DNA from: Furcasterigmium furcatum | Taxonomy: Eukaryota > Ascomycota > Sordariomycetes > Glomerellales > Plectosphaerellaceae | NCBI GenBank assembly: GCA_001599815.1 | Contig: BCIA01000001.1 | Span: 4,344,934-4,408,933 of the forward strand | Direction: 5' to 3' | DNA length: 64,000 nucleotides | Position numbers and translations under genes: made by a program | Notes under the pieces: model-generated | The model's database searches: none | Told to the model about the DNA's origin: nothing | Seen by the model: only the letters and a program-made list of their open reading frames with translations | Shown: positions 1 to 10,388 of the stretch, one piece after another | Layout of the letters: each line of letters starts with the position of its first letter | Position numbering within the stretch: the first letter of the stretch is position 1

Positions 1-1598
1 GGCTTGAACCATTTCTTCCCAGATCGTTCGACGCTTATTCCACACGTCGTACACGACGCCCAGTACCACTCGCCACAGACAGAAGCCGAAGCGGATAGTC
101 AGGCGGAGAGCGGAATACTGAAGACTGGTTAGTTTTAAGGACCCAGGTCAGCCTCACGGCGGGCAGGTGAGCGGAAGAGGACCATAAACGGCATGGTGCG
201 TTTTCTGGAGGATATGGTACCACGCCTCTGACCTTTTGGGAGGTGGAATTTCTATTATAATTATCGTTTTTCCTAAGGTCAAGTACTACCATATCTATAT
301 CGTCCGGAATTATCATTCTAGAGCATCTAGCGTAAGGTTTAGGCTTATTGGGGCGTAATACATTTCTAGCATAATAAGTACTATGTCGCACTCTTAGTAC
401 TCAATCGGGAAATATCTATTTAAACTCTATCGAATTTAAGGCCATAGTCCAAGTGTAGGAACTTATAGAGCGACTTTTCTCCTGATCCAGAACTGCGCTT
501 ACGCTATGGGCCGTGCCCTATTCCTAACCCGAAGACACCTCAAGCCCTTCCCCCTTCCTATCTCCCGAGTATCCTCTTCCCATGTTTCCGATGTGTTCTC
601 CTTATGTTGCCGTTCTCATAATGATCACTGGCTGGCATTATCAAATTGGGTTCTCAGTGTCCTTGAGAAGGGGCAGGAATTACTTTGCAGCATCGCGACG
701 CTCTTTGAATCACCAGTCATTCAGGTGCTCGTCCGGCTTGCGACGGCCCTTGTCTTCTTGGTTGGGCTTCGAATATTCTGCTGCATTTTCAGACTCGAAG
801 AGTTTCCACGTTGTGTAGTGGTGCTGGCACCGGATGAATTCAGTTGTATGTGCTCTGCACCTTATTACGGTGAAGACAGTGGTAGGTACCTTGGTTATGA
901 ATGACTCGATTGGATAGAGGGTGGACTTCGTGCTGACACGACCCGTGGAGTCAACGGAGAGAGCAGGGTTTAGCAGTGTGGAAAGAGCAGTTTTAGACCC
1001 CAGAGTCATGTGCATCGAAATCTATGTGCAGCAGATCTGAAAACCTATGGTCTTTCTGTGGACTGAGTGAGAAAAGAGAAGTGCTAGCCGCCGGGATGTC
1101 TGCTTTCAAGGCGGTACGCATAGAGTTGGGATCAAATGCTCTAGTACTGAATCACGTAGCTTACATGAAGGAGTGACGCACCCGAGGTCTGTACTCCAAG
1201 GCAGCCTCATCAGCGCGAGGGAGATGATAGGTGATCCAGCTGTTCCCTGTAGATGATCGAGTAAGCGGCCTTACACAGATAGCGATGGCGAGAAAAGTAT
1301 GTACATGCGCGTCACACTCACGCGTATTGAACGACTAGGTGCCGGCATCTGAGTGAGTCTGAAATACCCCGGGCATTGGCTCGGGTGCCATATGCTGCTA
1401 CAGCATTAAATATGCTGCCTGGGTGCCCTGCTACGTGTCTACATTTCCTATTTTCAAACCATCAACACTCAAGTCAAGGAAGCAATTCGAGGATCAACAC
1501 GACACTGCATTAACAACAACAGATACTTTCTAGTCCCCACTTGGATTTCAAGCATCATCCACAATTCCAACCCAGTCATTTATCATCAGAGACCCAAG
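1..1598. other. Left edge, no supported gene
   Basis: About 200-480 is clearly more AT-rich than the rest of the window, with many TA steps, which is compatible with a decayed repeat. A forward reading frame at 506-904 would give 132 residues with one hydrophobic stretch, but nothing about it is recognisable and no splice or promoter context supports it. The last ~100 bases before 1599 are A/C-rich and look like the 5' leader of the next gene. Confidence 0.4.
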
Positions 1599-1931
1599 AT
1601 GTGCATCAATCAGCCAGCGAATTGGGGCCATTGCGGACACTGGTACCCTTACATCAAGCCATGTGGGCTCAGCAGGGTAGGTCTGTGCAAGGGGACCACC
1701 ATTCCTCTCCAGGCAGAGGAGAGGCCGAGCGAGTGGTGTCCGAGCTGTGCCAAGGACCCCATGAAACAGGCCGCAGTCCATGAGGCAGAGCGTCAGCAGC
1801 GGCTCATAGACGAGGACTACAGAGCCAGTGAGCGAAGGGAACGCGAGCGGGAGGATAGCCGCCGCAAGAAAGGCGAGTCCAGCAAGGGTGAGGGCTCCAG
1901 CCGTGGGGAAGGTTCTAAGAACAAAGACTGA
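1599..1931 (+). CDS. Small Cys-containing hypothetical protein (110 aa)
   Basis: A single-exon frame of 110 residues. The N-terminal half carries regularly spaced Cys and His residues (Cys2, Cys12, a CGHW motif, Cys23, Cys30, then a WCPSC motif near residue 47), suggesting a small metal-binding or disulfide fold. The second half is highly charged (Glu/Arg/Lys) and ends in a Lys/Ser/Gly-rich tail. There is no signal peptide, so a cytosolic or nuclear protein is more likely than a secreted one. The start was chosen at the first ATG after an A/C-rich, pyrimidine-poor leader typical of fungal 5' UTRs. Short proteins of this plan (conserved N-terminal Cys pattern, charged tail) recur in Pezizomycotina, but I know no function. 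The overlapping antisense frame at 1548-1970 is judged a shadow. Confidence 0.6.
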   Translation: MCINQPANWGHCGHWYPYIKPCGLSRVGLCKGTTIPLQAEERPSEWCPSCAKDPMKQAAVHEAERQQRLIDEDYRASERREREREDSRRKKGESSKGEGSSRGEGSKNKD

Positions 1932-2864
1932 GGCGTTGGCGACCAAGGGGGAAAGGCGAAAGGAGGACACTTGATGATGGACCGGGGCTCATGAGGAGAG
2001 AGTCAACCAACCTCCAGTTCTGGACCCGATGGAAAACCCATAACGCATGTAATGGTAGAGGCCGGGTAGCACAGGTCCCGTAGCGCTGAATTTACACGGC
2101 ATGCCCATCTAATATATGAGCGGAAGTTCGGAACTAACGGTGATAGGGAGCAAATGATGTGATGAGGATTCAGGTGTCTGCGTATTTACAACTATGATCG
2201 CCTTGTGCAACCAAAATTATAGATGTCAGTCACTCAAGCTTTTCTTCCTAATGGAAGTACCAAGTATCCAGCCAGCATGTCCGTAGTGGTTGGTGACCAG
2301 TGGACCGGACGCTCAGTCGACTTGCATGCAGGGGGCTGCAGGTCCTGGCGGAGGAGACGGACAGGGGTGCTCGGCAGCAACCGTGAAGATCCGCCGGCAA
2401 GCGAGTGTCTGCCGGCCAGCAGCCTGGAAGACCCTGGTTGAGTGGTCTGACGTCACTCACCACGGTCAGAACACTCCATTGGCAACATCCACGTGCCACA
2501 CATCCCGTGAGACAGCTGCTTCCTACCGCGCCACGTCGTCGTTGCTTCCAAGAAATACCGACACCCTGGTCACTGCTGCGCCCGGCGGTATGTTGAAGGC
2601 AGTGCCGATGACATCAGCTACGGGAAGCAGGAGGAATCATGTCTCTCCGTTCGACTCAATCAGCCTACCTCAGCCACCAGGGGCGCATCATACCTACGAC
2701 CAGACCGCCATCTCTTAAGTATTCTTGGCTGCTCCCTGCTTTGCCGAATGATCCTCATGTTTTGTTTTTACCAGCTTCACTGAATCCCCGCTCCAACTGC
2801 CAGCAGCACTGCAGTCTGCATTTCCATATTCATCGCCAATCTCCATCCAAGTCTGGTCCTCATC
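1932..2864. other. Intergenic, no supported gene
   Basis: Several short overlapping frames occur on both strands, none with recognisable protein features. The last ~100 bases are probably the leader of the PAP2 gene. Confidence 0.45.
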
Positions 2865-3946
2865 ATGGCCACCGACAACGACCGCCCTGCTTCCGCCCGC
2901 AATCGCGCTCTGGGCGGCGGCCGCTTCGTCCAGTTATTCAAAGAGTGGCTGCGTGTCATGTGGATCGATATCATTTTCCTGGCCGGCCTCGGGGGCGCCG
3001 CGCTCGGGGTGAGTACTCCATCTGCGTCTGGTGGACGTGGTTCGATGCTGACCGGCGCCAGATTTACAGCACTCCCGTCGCCTCGACGAGGACGTTTCCC
3101 GTAACCTTTGACGCTTCGGGCGATATCGTGTTTCCCACGCTCGCATATCCGAACCGTGGGTGGATCATCGAATCGTGGCTCTCCGGCTTGATATCCATCC
3201 TCATCCCGAGCGTGGTCATCATCCTGGCGCAAATCCGCGTCCGGAGCTTCTGGGACCTCAACAATGGCATCGTCGGCCTCTTGCAGTCGCTCATCATCGG
3301 CACGCTCTTCCAGGTCGTCACCAAGCAGCTTATCGGCGGGTTCAGGCCCTCATTCCTCGAGGTCTGCATGCCCGACATCTCGCTCGCGGAGTCCAACAAC
3401 TCGACTGGTCTGAATGGTGTTGGTTACAAACAGATCATGTACACGATCGACATCTGCACGCAGCCCGACAAGTCGCTCCTCAAGAATGCCATCACCTCCT
3501 TTCCGTCAGGACACACAACGACAGGCTACGCAGCCTTCGTCTTCCTGTTCCTCTACATCAACGGCAAGCTGAAGGTCTGGACAGCCTCCCGCCCAGCGTT
3601 TTGGAAGCTCGCCCTCACCCTAGCCCCCCTCCTCGGTGCCTGGCTCAAGGGATGCGTCTTGACCGTGGACCAAGCGCATCACTGGTACGATATCTTGGCG
3701 GGCGCTTTCATCGGCACGGGAGCTGCTTTCGCCTCGTATCGCACATGCTATGCCGCAGTCTTTGATGCGCGCTTTAACCACATTCCGCTCTCGCGTACCA
3801 CCGATTTCGACTACGCCGCCGATGCAGCTCCTCCTGGCGCAGCTGCTCCCAAGGAGGAAGTCTTGCCCCTGGCACAACCCGTGAGACAGAGCAGAGACCG
3901 GAGGAGCGAGAACAGTCAAGGATTCGGCTGGGATAGCAGGGTGTGA
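2865..3946 (+). CDS. PAP2-family phosphatase (lipid phosphate phosphatase type)
   Basis: Two exons, 2865-3008 and 3062-3946, joined in phase across a 53 bp intron (GTGAGT...CCAG), giving 342 residues. The protein has about six hydrophobic segments and the fungal PAP2 layout: a first motif KQLIGGFRP (K-x6-RP), a second motif PSGH inside FPSGHTTTGY, and a third motif ending HHWYD. This family removes phosphate from diacylglycerol pyrophosphate, phosphatidate and related lipids at ER or vacuolar membranes, with the two His residues doing nucleophile and acid/base chemistry. The third motif is usually S-R-x5-H-x3-D; here the S-R positions read Val-Leu, so one phosphate-contacting Arg is absent. 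The C-terminal ~60 residues are hydrophilic. The ATG at 2865 is preferred over the upstream frame opening because it gives a short hydrophilic N-terminus directly before the first helix. Confidence 0.85.
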
Positions 3947-4117
3947 GGAATGAATGACTGGGGAGGATGTTGGTATTAGTACTACCAGGGAGCAAACGGC
4001 TAATGATTCACGGCACGCGGAGAATACCCTTAAGCAAGTTCAGAATTTTAATTCATCATGCATCCCTTCGACCGACCCATATCTTCCCAAGCCGTATCCT
4101 CATGTCTGGTGACACTC

Positions 4118-5503
4118 TCAGCGCTTGACCGTCTCCCTCCACATGGGCAGGAACACAAACAGTGTTACTCCCAAGCTGGCGAATATCGCGCCGCCTAGTA
4201 GACTCTGCAACACAATCTTCCTCTGCAGCTGCCTCAAATGGAGGTCCTTGACCCGCAGTTTCCGATCGAAGATCATCAGCCGTCCCAGGACCTTCGCCAC
4301 GCCGGACCGACTGGACGCCACAGACGCCTTGTCGTCGAACCTCTCCCATGGCAGGGGCTGGCGCCTCGAGAAGAGGAGCAGGAAGAAGCAGCTCCCGCGC
4401 AGGCCGGACAGCACGAGGCTCAGGCCGAGGAACCAGAAGCCCCAGGCGCCGAAGAGGTTCCACCGCGAGTGGGCGCCGGTGAAGGGCACGAAGCCGCGGA
4501 GGAGGACGAAGAGGAAGCCGACGCAGGTAAGGACGATGCCGAGGGAGGTGGCGACGCAGACGGTCTCGAGGGTGCCGTTGGCGACGCCGAGGCGGAGGAA
4601 GTTGGGGTGCGAGCAGGTGCGGAGGAGGGCGTGGACGTGGGCGGCGATGGGGGCGAGGTGCCGCGGGTCGGTGGAGGAGGAGTTCTGCAGGGCGGAGAGG
4701 GCGGCGTCGCGCATGGCCGGGGGGATGTTGAGCTCTTTCGGGGAGGAGGGGAGGAGGTAGAGCTGCATGACAGAGTTGAGTTCCTCGCGGGCGTCGAAGC
4801 CGGGAATGACGCTGATGTCGCCGAGGCCGCTGGGTCGGCACGATGCAGACGTGGACGGGGACATGCATGTGTTGGCGAGGGACTTGAGCCTGTCCCGGGC
4901 TGAGGGCTTGGGCCTCTCGATCGAGAGGCAGATGCTGGACGGGATGACGGCCTGGAGAATCTGCGCGGCGGGTGCGTTGGCGAGCTCAAGCTCAGCAGCA
5001 GGATGCTCATTTGCTCTGAGCTCGTCTTCGGAGGAGTTGCCCTGGGACATGTTGAAGATGGCGCTCTTCTCCTCGGAGATGCCCAGGTCCTCACGGCTGG
5101 CGTGCTTGCACCATCTGGATTCGTAGTTCTTGAACCTGCAAACACTAATGAGAAGATAGTTCGACATCTACCCGTGTCAGTTCTCACTTACCACAAGTAA
5201 AACTCGAGGTTCTCTGGAGAGTATTCGATGTGTTTGAGGTACATGTAAAAGTCGTACAACGACATGGGGCTGCCTGTTGAGGTGTCAGCAAACTGAGTCG
5301 TGTGAATCGTTTCGACATGAGGAGCATCACGTACATGTCTTGTTCTCAAGCACTCTTTCCAAGCTCAGGTGAGGCGGGATGAGGCCCTTGTTCCGGCCAT
5401 CAGGCGACATAGGCCGCTGACCAGACTTGACAGCCGTTGCATACTCCCTGATGTCCCGGTACTCCGGCTTCTTGTACCAGCGCAGCCACGAAGGAAGCCA
5501 CAT
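4118..5503 (-). CDS. RGS-domain protein with C-terminal membrane helices
   Basis: Three exons on the minus strand (5503-5335, 5273-5192, 5135-4118) with clean GTACGT and GTAAGT donors give 422 residues. The RGS-type fold begins around residue 57 with SPMSLYDFYMYLKHIEYS and the conserved NLEFYLWF stretch that crosses the second intron. A long, partly acidic insert follows, and the domain resumes near residue 190. Three hydrophobic helices lie at roughly 282-300, 313-342 and 389-414. RGS domains normally speed GTP hydrolysis by G-alpha subunits. The RGS-plus-three-helix layout resembles yeast Rax1 and related filamentous-fungal RGS proteins, placing this one in a membrane and possibly in polarity or G-protein signalling. 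The start is the first Met after an in-frame stop, so an additional upstream exon is possible. The stop lies ~170 bp from the end of the convergent PAP2 gene. Confidence 0.8.
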
Positions 5504-6828
5504 GTCGAAGGCGTGTCTCTGTCAAGCCAACAAACGGTCGTGCGTCGGTATGTTTCTGATCAGATTCTCCTGCGGCGCCAATGCTCGTCGAAGTGGCTTC
5601 GGGAGAGCGACGATATATGACAGGTCTCAGGCTCGTGCGTTCGGGAGGGGGGAGGGAGTGGGAAGAGGGAAAGAAGAAACGCAACGCATGAGGGCGCCAC
5701 ACGCGGCGGCGGTGATATATGACCATTCCGTCCCGTGTGCAGTTTTCGTTTGCGCTTTGCGCTTTGCGCTTTAGGCAATGGCCCGGATGCCCACATGGCT
5801 GATCCGTATCCCGCCACGACGAATCGAGCCTGGACGCGGCGTTGACGGCGGCGGTTCTGACCTCGGACGCCAGCTGATGGACCGGGCGTCGAGACGGCGC
5901 GACGTAGCGCTTCGGCCAACACGTGTTGGGAACGTGGAGGAGCTTTCAACCGCGGACAACGCGGCAGAATGGCACAATCATTTCGGCCTGGTCTGGAGGT
6001 CGCGTCGACGGATTGTCCCAATTTCCACCCTGTATGCCCTTGAAGAAGGCTTGCTGTGTAACACGGGGTGCCAATCGGGTCCCATCTGCCCGAGACGCTA
6101 TGCATGAAGATCATTCAGAGGAGAAGCAAGTCCACCACGTCCCACAAGGTGACCATAACCTTGGGAAGTGAGGGGCGGTCCCGAGGGGAGCTGAGATGTG
6201 CCTGAATTTGGGATGGCGCCAGGGGTCAAGGTTTGTTGGTGGTGCCCACGGGCCGGGCTAGAGAGGGAGAGAGACTGTCAAACAGAGAAATCAGGCGCTG
6301 CCATTGGCCATGATCCGATGTCTGCCGAGAACCGAGCTGGTGATCTCCTTCATCGAGCTTAGTGCCTTGTCATGCCATCGCTGAAGAGAGTGAAGAGTCC
6401 GTGCTGGCTGGCCCATCCTGGTTAAACTCATCCAGCGCTCCGCGACTCGGGCGACCCGCGGTCTAGAATCGCTTGTTTGCTTCTGGCCGCTCAGCGCCAT
6501 CTTGGCGCTTGTCGACGCCAAACGAAGCTGGCGGCTGAACTGACCGAGAAATCAGGCGATGTGGACAAAGAGCGCGATGGGGACATGACCGAGTCGTCGG
6601 GTTTGGCACGAGACACACGTGGCGGCCACGCGCTTTCGAGACATGATTGAGCCTGAGGAGGGGATTCGACGGTCAACCACGGCCCAACAGATTTACTTCA
6701 GACGAAATATGCAAGAGTGGAATGATTCGTCACGGCCGTACCTGAAAGACGGCACGCACGACGCCACGGACGGAGGCCAGATCCCGCTGGCCATGCGGCT
6801 GATATGGACGGCTCCCTCGCTTCCGAGT
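5504..6828. other. Intergenic, promoter side of the RGS gene
   Basis: No frame in this 1.3 kb has recognisable features. Pyrimidine/purine-rich tracts and a short tandem repeat occur near 5640-5775. The first part probably contains the promoter of the RGS gene; the rest is the 3' side of the membrane-protein gene. Confidence 0.4.
5749..5772. repeat. 7-bp tandem repeat (TTTGCGC x3 plus TTT)
   Basis: The unit TTTGCGC is repeated three times head to tail and followed by TTT. It lies about 250 bp upstream of the RGS gene start, and no function is evident. Confidence 0.85.
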
Positions 6829-8036
6829 CTACACTGCCAGGTTTTTCTCAGCGAGCGCAATCTCCCGTTCCAGAACCTCCTCATCCCTCTCGCGCAGCAA
6901 GGCGATGACCGTACCGAAAGGCCCGCCGAGGATCGACGTCCTGAGGAGCCCAACAAGTATCTCGGGCGTCGATTTCAACGACTGCGGGCCAGTTCCCATC
7001 CGGAGCAGTGTCCAGCCCCACACGATAGCGGCGATGTACCCTACGCCCAGGCTATACAGGTAGTAATTGTGGACGACCGACACGGCAGAGCTCCACGGGG
7101 CGCTGGTGTGCGGCCACCGGGTGGGAATAAACGCCTCTCTGATTGTCAGATGCGCCGCGGCCTCAGAGAAGATGGCGGGGTAGAACCGCGCACTGACGAG
7201 GACCGTGTAAGTCACGAGCTGTGAGAAGGCGGCGAGGTTCCACGCGACGTCGTAGATGTGGCGGAGCACGTCCCTCTCCCGCTCTGCCTCGGTGACATGG
7301 CGGTACTGGCCGATGCTGATTCGTTTGATGACCTTGGTCGCGAAGAACTGCCAGAAGACGATGTAGAGGGGGTACAGCTGGTACACGGCCGTGATCCACT
7401 GGCGGGCGTTGCCGTTTGTGAATGGCGCGCCGACCAGAGCGGTGACGAAGAAGAAGCCGGGAAGAAGGGCGGGGAGTACTGCGACGAGCGTCCAGGGATC
7501 GACCACTCGGACGGTTTGAGGCGGGTTCTGGAAGTGCGTCGTGATGAGGTGAGCGATGCAGAAGACGGGCAGGACGTTGCCGACGGTGACGACCTGGAAC
7601 AAGAGGGCCCAGACCGTTGCGCTGTGGCTGGCGTCAGCTTGGCTCCCTGAATTTTATCACTCCAGAATACTCACAAGCGGATCGGGCTCTGCTGGTAGCC
7701 GGAGCGGTGGCTTTCGACGACGAGGACTAGATAAAGCGCGACCGACTGTCCCAAGTAGTGGAAGCCTGTCAACTGAAGCGCCGGGTTGGAGCCGTCGGTG
7801 AAGGGCGACGACAGAATGTTGAGAGTAGCCAGGAGCCTGTCTATGTAGTAGACTCCTGTGTAATGCTTCAGCACCGGATCATCGTTGTCTGGCAGGCGGG
7901 AATCTTCTTCGTTAAGAAGTTTGCGGATGTGCTGCACGAAGCCGCTGCGGAAGAGCTGACCAACACTGGCATCGGCGCTGAGCATGAAAAGACAGAATAG
8001 GAGTAATAAGATGAGATGAAATACGATGGAGTTCAT
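6829..8036 (-). CDS. Multispanning membrane protein of unknown function
   Basis: Two exons, 8036-7675 and 7621-6829, are joined over a 53 bp intron (GTGAGT...CACAG) to give 384 residues. The chain starts with a strongly hydrophobic segment (ILLLLFCLFML) that could be a signal anchor. It contains about eight hydrophobic stretches in total and ends in a charged helix. The overall look, including a His/Tyr-rich HNYYLYSLGVGYIAAIVWGW segment late in the protein, matches an unnamed family of fungal integral membrane proteins often found in accessory or metabolic loci. I do not recognise a catalytic motif. It lies 357 bp downstream of the alpha-xylosidase gene on the same strand, but a functional link is only a guess. 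Confidence 0.7.
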
Positions 8037-8393
8037 CTTGATATGTGCGGACGTGTCTCAGGTGCCACACGTTGCTTTTTCAGTTATGGCATGGCGGTGA
8101 TACCTCACCAACAGAGTGGCCGAGAACATCGGGGCAGCCAGAGCCCACGAGATCGGGGGAGTCGAGGGTTCTCGGAGAGAAAATTGTGGAGACAGCGCCT
8201 GGCGTTCGGGGATTAGAAGCTGCCCGGCAGCGGCAGGGTGCGGGGCCGATGCATTTTACCCCTTTTACCCCGGCCAGGGCCAGGGATCACATCTTATTTA
8301 AAGAAGTGCCATCACCCCAGGGTAACTCAGCAAGGTCCCGGCACTCTCGAGTCGTTTTATTCTCGACTACATACGGCTGGATGGACATGATAT
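8037..8393. other. Short intergenic region, promoter of the membrane-protein gene
   Basis: 357 bp between two minus-strand genes. It must hold the 3' end of the GH31 gene and the promoter of the membrane-protein gene. I see no distinct element. Confidence 0.4.
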
Positions 8394-10388
8394 CTACTCC
8401 TCCCTGGCAAACACCGGCATCGACTCCAGGGGCGCATCCACCTCGATCCACTGGCCGCCGTCAAACTTGTCATCCTTGCCCTCCTCGAAGAGCTTCCACT
8501 GGCCGCTGCTCAGCTTGGGGAGGTAGACCTTCAGCTTCCTCTTGCCCGCGTGCAGGACGGGGCAGCACAGGTACTTGCCGCCGTACATGTACTGCGTGCC
8601 GATCTTCCAGCACTCCTCGTCCTCGGGGAATTGGTAGAACAGCGTGCGCATGATCGGGGTGCCCTTCTCGTGCGCCTCCCGCATCAGGCCGCGGGTGTAG
8701 TCGCGCATCTTCTCGCGCAGGAACATGTACTTCTTGCAGATCTCGTACACCTCGGGGCCATAGCACCACACCTCGTTGGGCGCGCCGCTGAGGCACGTTG
8801 CGCCGCCCGTGGTGCCGTGCTGGGGCTGCTTCGGCTCGCGGTCGCCGTGGAGGCGCATCACGGGGCAGAACGCGCCCCATTGGAACCAGCGGACGAAGAG
8901 CTCCTGGAACTTGGGGTCCGTCGGGTCGCCACCGTGGAAGCCGCCAATGTCGGTGGTCCACCACGGCAGCCCGCTCAGGCCCATGTGCAGCCCGGCCGCG
9001 ATCTGGCACCGCAGGCTCTCCCAGGACGAGCCGACGTCGCCGCTCCAGACGAGGGCGCCGTATTTCTGGCTGCCGGCCCACGCGCAGCGCAGGAGGTTAA
9101 CGATGTTCTTCTGGCCCTCCCTCTCCATGCCCTCGTAGTACCCCCGGGCGTAGAGCAGGGGATACAGGTTCCCGATCGCCGTGTTGGGGCCGAGATGATA
9201 GCGGTAGTTCTCAAAGTCGTACACGGTGTACTCGGGCTCGGCCTCGTCGAGCCAGAAGATACGGATGCCCTTGTCGTAGTAGTGCTTCTTCGACTTCTGC
9301 CAGACGTACTCCCTCGACGCCGGGTTGGTGGCGTCGAAGTGGACGGTGTCGCCCTGGAAGTCCATGGCGGTCCTGACGCCCCGGTCCATGCGGATGAGCA
9401 GCCCCTTCTCGAGCATCTCCTCGTAGTTCTCGCTGCGCTTGTCGACGGTGGGCCAGATGCTGACCATGAGCTCGATGTTCAGCTCCTTCAGCTCCTTGAT
9501 CATGGCGTCCGGGTCGGGCCAGTAGACGGGGTCGAACTTCCACTCGCCCTGGAGGGGCCAATGGAAGAAATCGACGACGATCAGGTCGATGGGCAGCTCG
9601 CGGCGCTTGTACTCGCGGGCGACTTCGAGGAGCTCCTCCTGGGTCTGGTAGCGCAGCTTGCACTGCCAGAAGCCGAGTCCGAATTCCGGCATCATGGGCA
9701 CCTTGCCGGTGACGTCGGCGTACGCTTCGACAATCTCGGCGGGCGCATCTCCCGCGACGATCCAGTAGTCCAGGGCCGCCGTAGCCCTCGCCTCGAAGGA
9801 CATGATGTTGCGCCCCAGAAAGGCGCGGCCGATGGAGGGGTTATTCCACAGGAACCCGTAGCCGAGCGAGGAGACGGTGAACGGCACGCTGGCCTGGGAG
9901 TTGCGGTGTGCCAGCTCCAGGTCGTGGCCCTTGAGGTCGAGGAAGGGCTGCTGGTACTGGCCCATTCCGTAAAGCTTCTCGTCCGGGTCGACGCTCTCGA
10001 AGCGGGCCGTCAGGTGGTAGCTGTCGCTGTTGATGATGGGCTTGAACTCGCGCGCCTCGACCTCGAGGGCACTACACTTGGGGTCGACGACATCCTTGCG
10101 GTTGCGGGAGTACTCTTCCAGCAGCAGGTCGCCCTTGGAGTTGTGCACCAGGATCTTGCCGCCTTTTGTGACGGTGGCCTTTATCTTTCCGTTCTCGATG
10201 GTTCCGCTGGTCTCGTCGATCGTGATTTTGGGAGTTGCAGACTTGGGCTCGAGAAGCGCCCAGTCCTCGTCGGGCATCTCTCGGAGATGGGTCGATCGGA
10301 CGCGGAAGGCGTTGGGACCCCAGGGCTCAATCCAGAGCTTCTCGGCATCGTAGCTGTAGACCAGCCGTCCATTGGTTTCTGACAGCAT
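8394..10388 (-). CDS. Glycoside hydrolase family 31, alpha-xylosidase-like
   Basis: A single exon of 664 residues without a signal peptide, so an intracellular enzyme. The N-terminal ~250 residues form the beta-sandwich region typical of GH31 and the rest is the (beta/alpha)8 barrel. The nucleophile region reads FWLDEAEPE, with the likely catalytic Asp at residue 381. The acid/base Asp is in WSGDVGSSWESL at residue 451. The signatures FGLGFWQCKLRY and GLPWWTTDIGGF are characteristic of YicI-type alpha-xylosidases and their fungal relatives. The enzyme would release alpha-linked xylose (or glucose) from the non-reducing end of imported oligosaccharides such as those from xyloglucan. A plain alpha-glucosidase cannot be excluded from sequence alone. 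The 610-residue frame on the opposite strand is a shadow produced by high third-position GC. Confidence 0.93.
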   Translation of the reverse strand: MLSETNGRLVYSYDAEKLWIEPWGPNAFRVRSTHLREMPDEDWALLEPKSATPKITIDETSGTIENGKIKATVTKGGKILVHNSKGDLLLEEYSRNRKDVVDPKCSALEVEAREFKPIINSDSYHLTARFESVDPDEKLYGMGQYQQPFLDLKGHDLELAHRNSQASVPFTVSSLGYGFLWNNPSIGRAFLGRNIMSFEARATAALDYWIVAGDAPAEIVEAYADVTGKVPMMPEFGLGFWQCKLRYQTQEELLEVAREYKRRELPIDLIVVDFFHWPLQGEWKFDPVYWPDPDAMIKELKELNIELMVSIWPTVDKRSENYEEMLEKGLLIRMDRGVRTAMDFQGDTVHFDATNPASREYVWQKSKKHYYDKGIRIFWLDEAEPEYTVYDFENYRYHLGPNTAIGNLYPLLYARGYYEGMEREGQKNIVNLLRCAWAGSQKYGALVWSGDVGSSWESLRCQIAAGLHMGLSGLPWWTTDIGGFHGGDPTDPKFQELFVRWFQWGAFCPVMRLHGDREPKQPQHGTTGGATCLSGAPNEVWCYGPEVYEICKKYMFLREKMRDYTRGLMREAHEKGTPIMRTLFYQFPEDEECWKIGTQYMYGGKYLCCPVLHAGKRKLKVYLPKLSSGQWKLFEEGKDDKFDGGQWIEVDAPLESMPVFAREE

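Noticed and set aside
35..391. 118-codon minus-strand frame as a retroelement relic
   Set aside because: Considered as LINE endonuclease or reverse-transcriptase remnant, but no diagnostic motif could be seen.
4238..4903. 221-codon plus-strand frame opposite the RGS gene
   Set aside because: Gly/Glu/Val low-complexity shadow of a GC-rich exon; the minus strand gives a spliced RGS protein.
8550..10382. 610-codon plus-strand frame opposite the GH31 gene
   Set aside because: Composition is Val/Leu/Ala/Glu-rich with no motif; it is the antisense shadow of a GC3-rich gene whose minus-strand product is clearly GH31.
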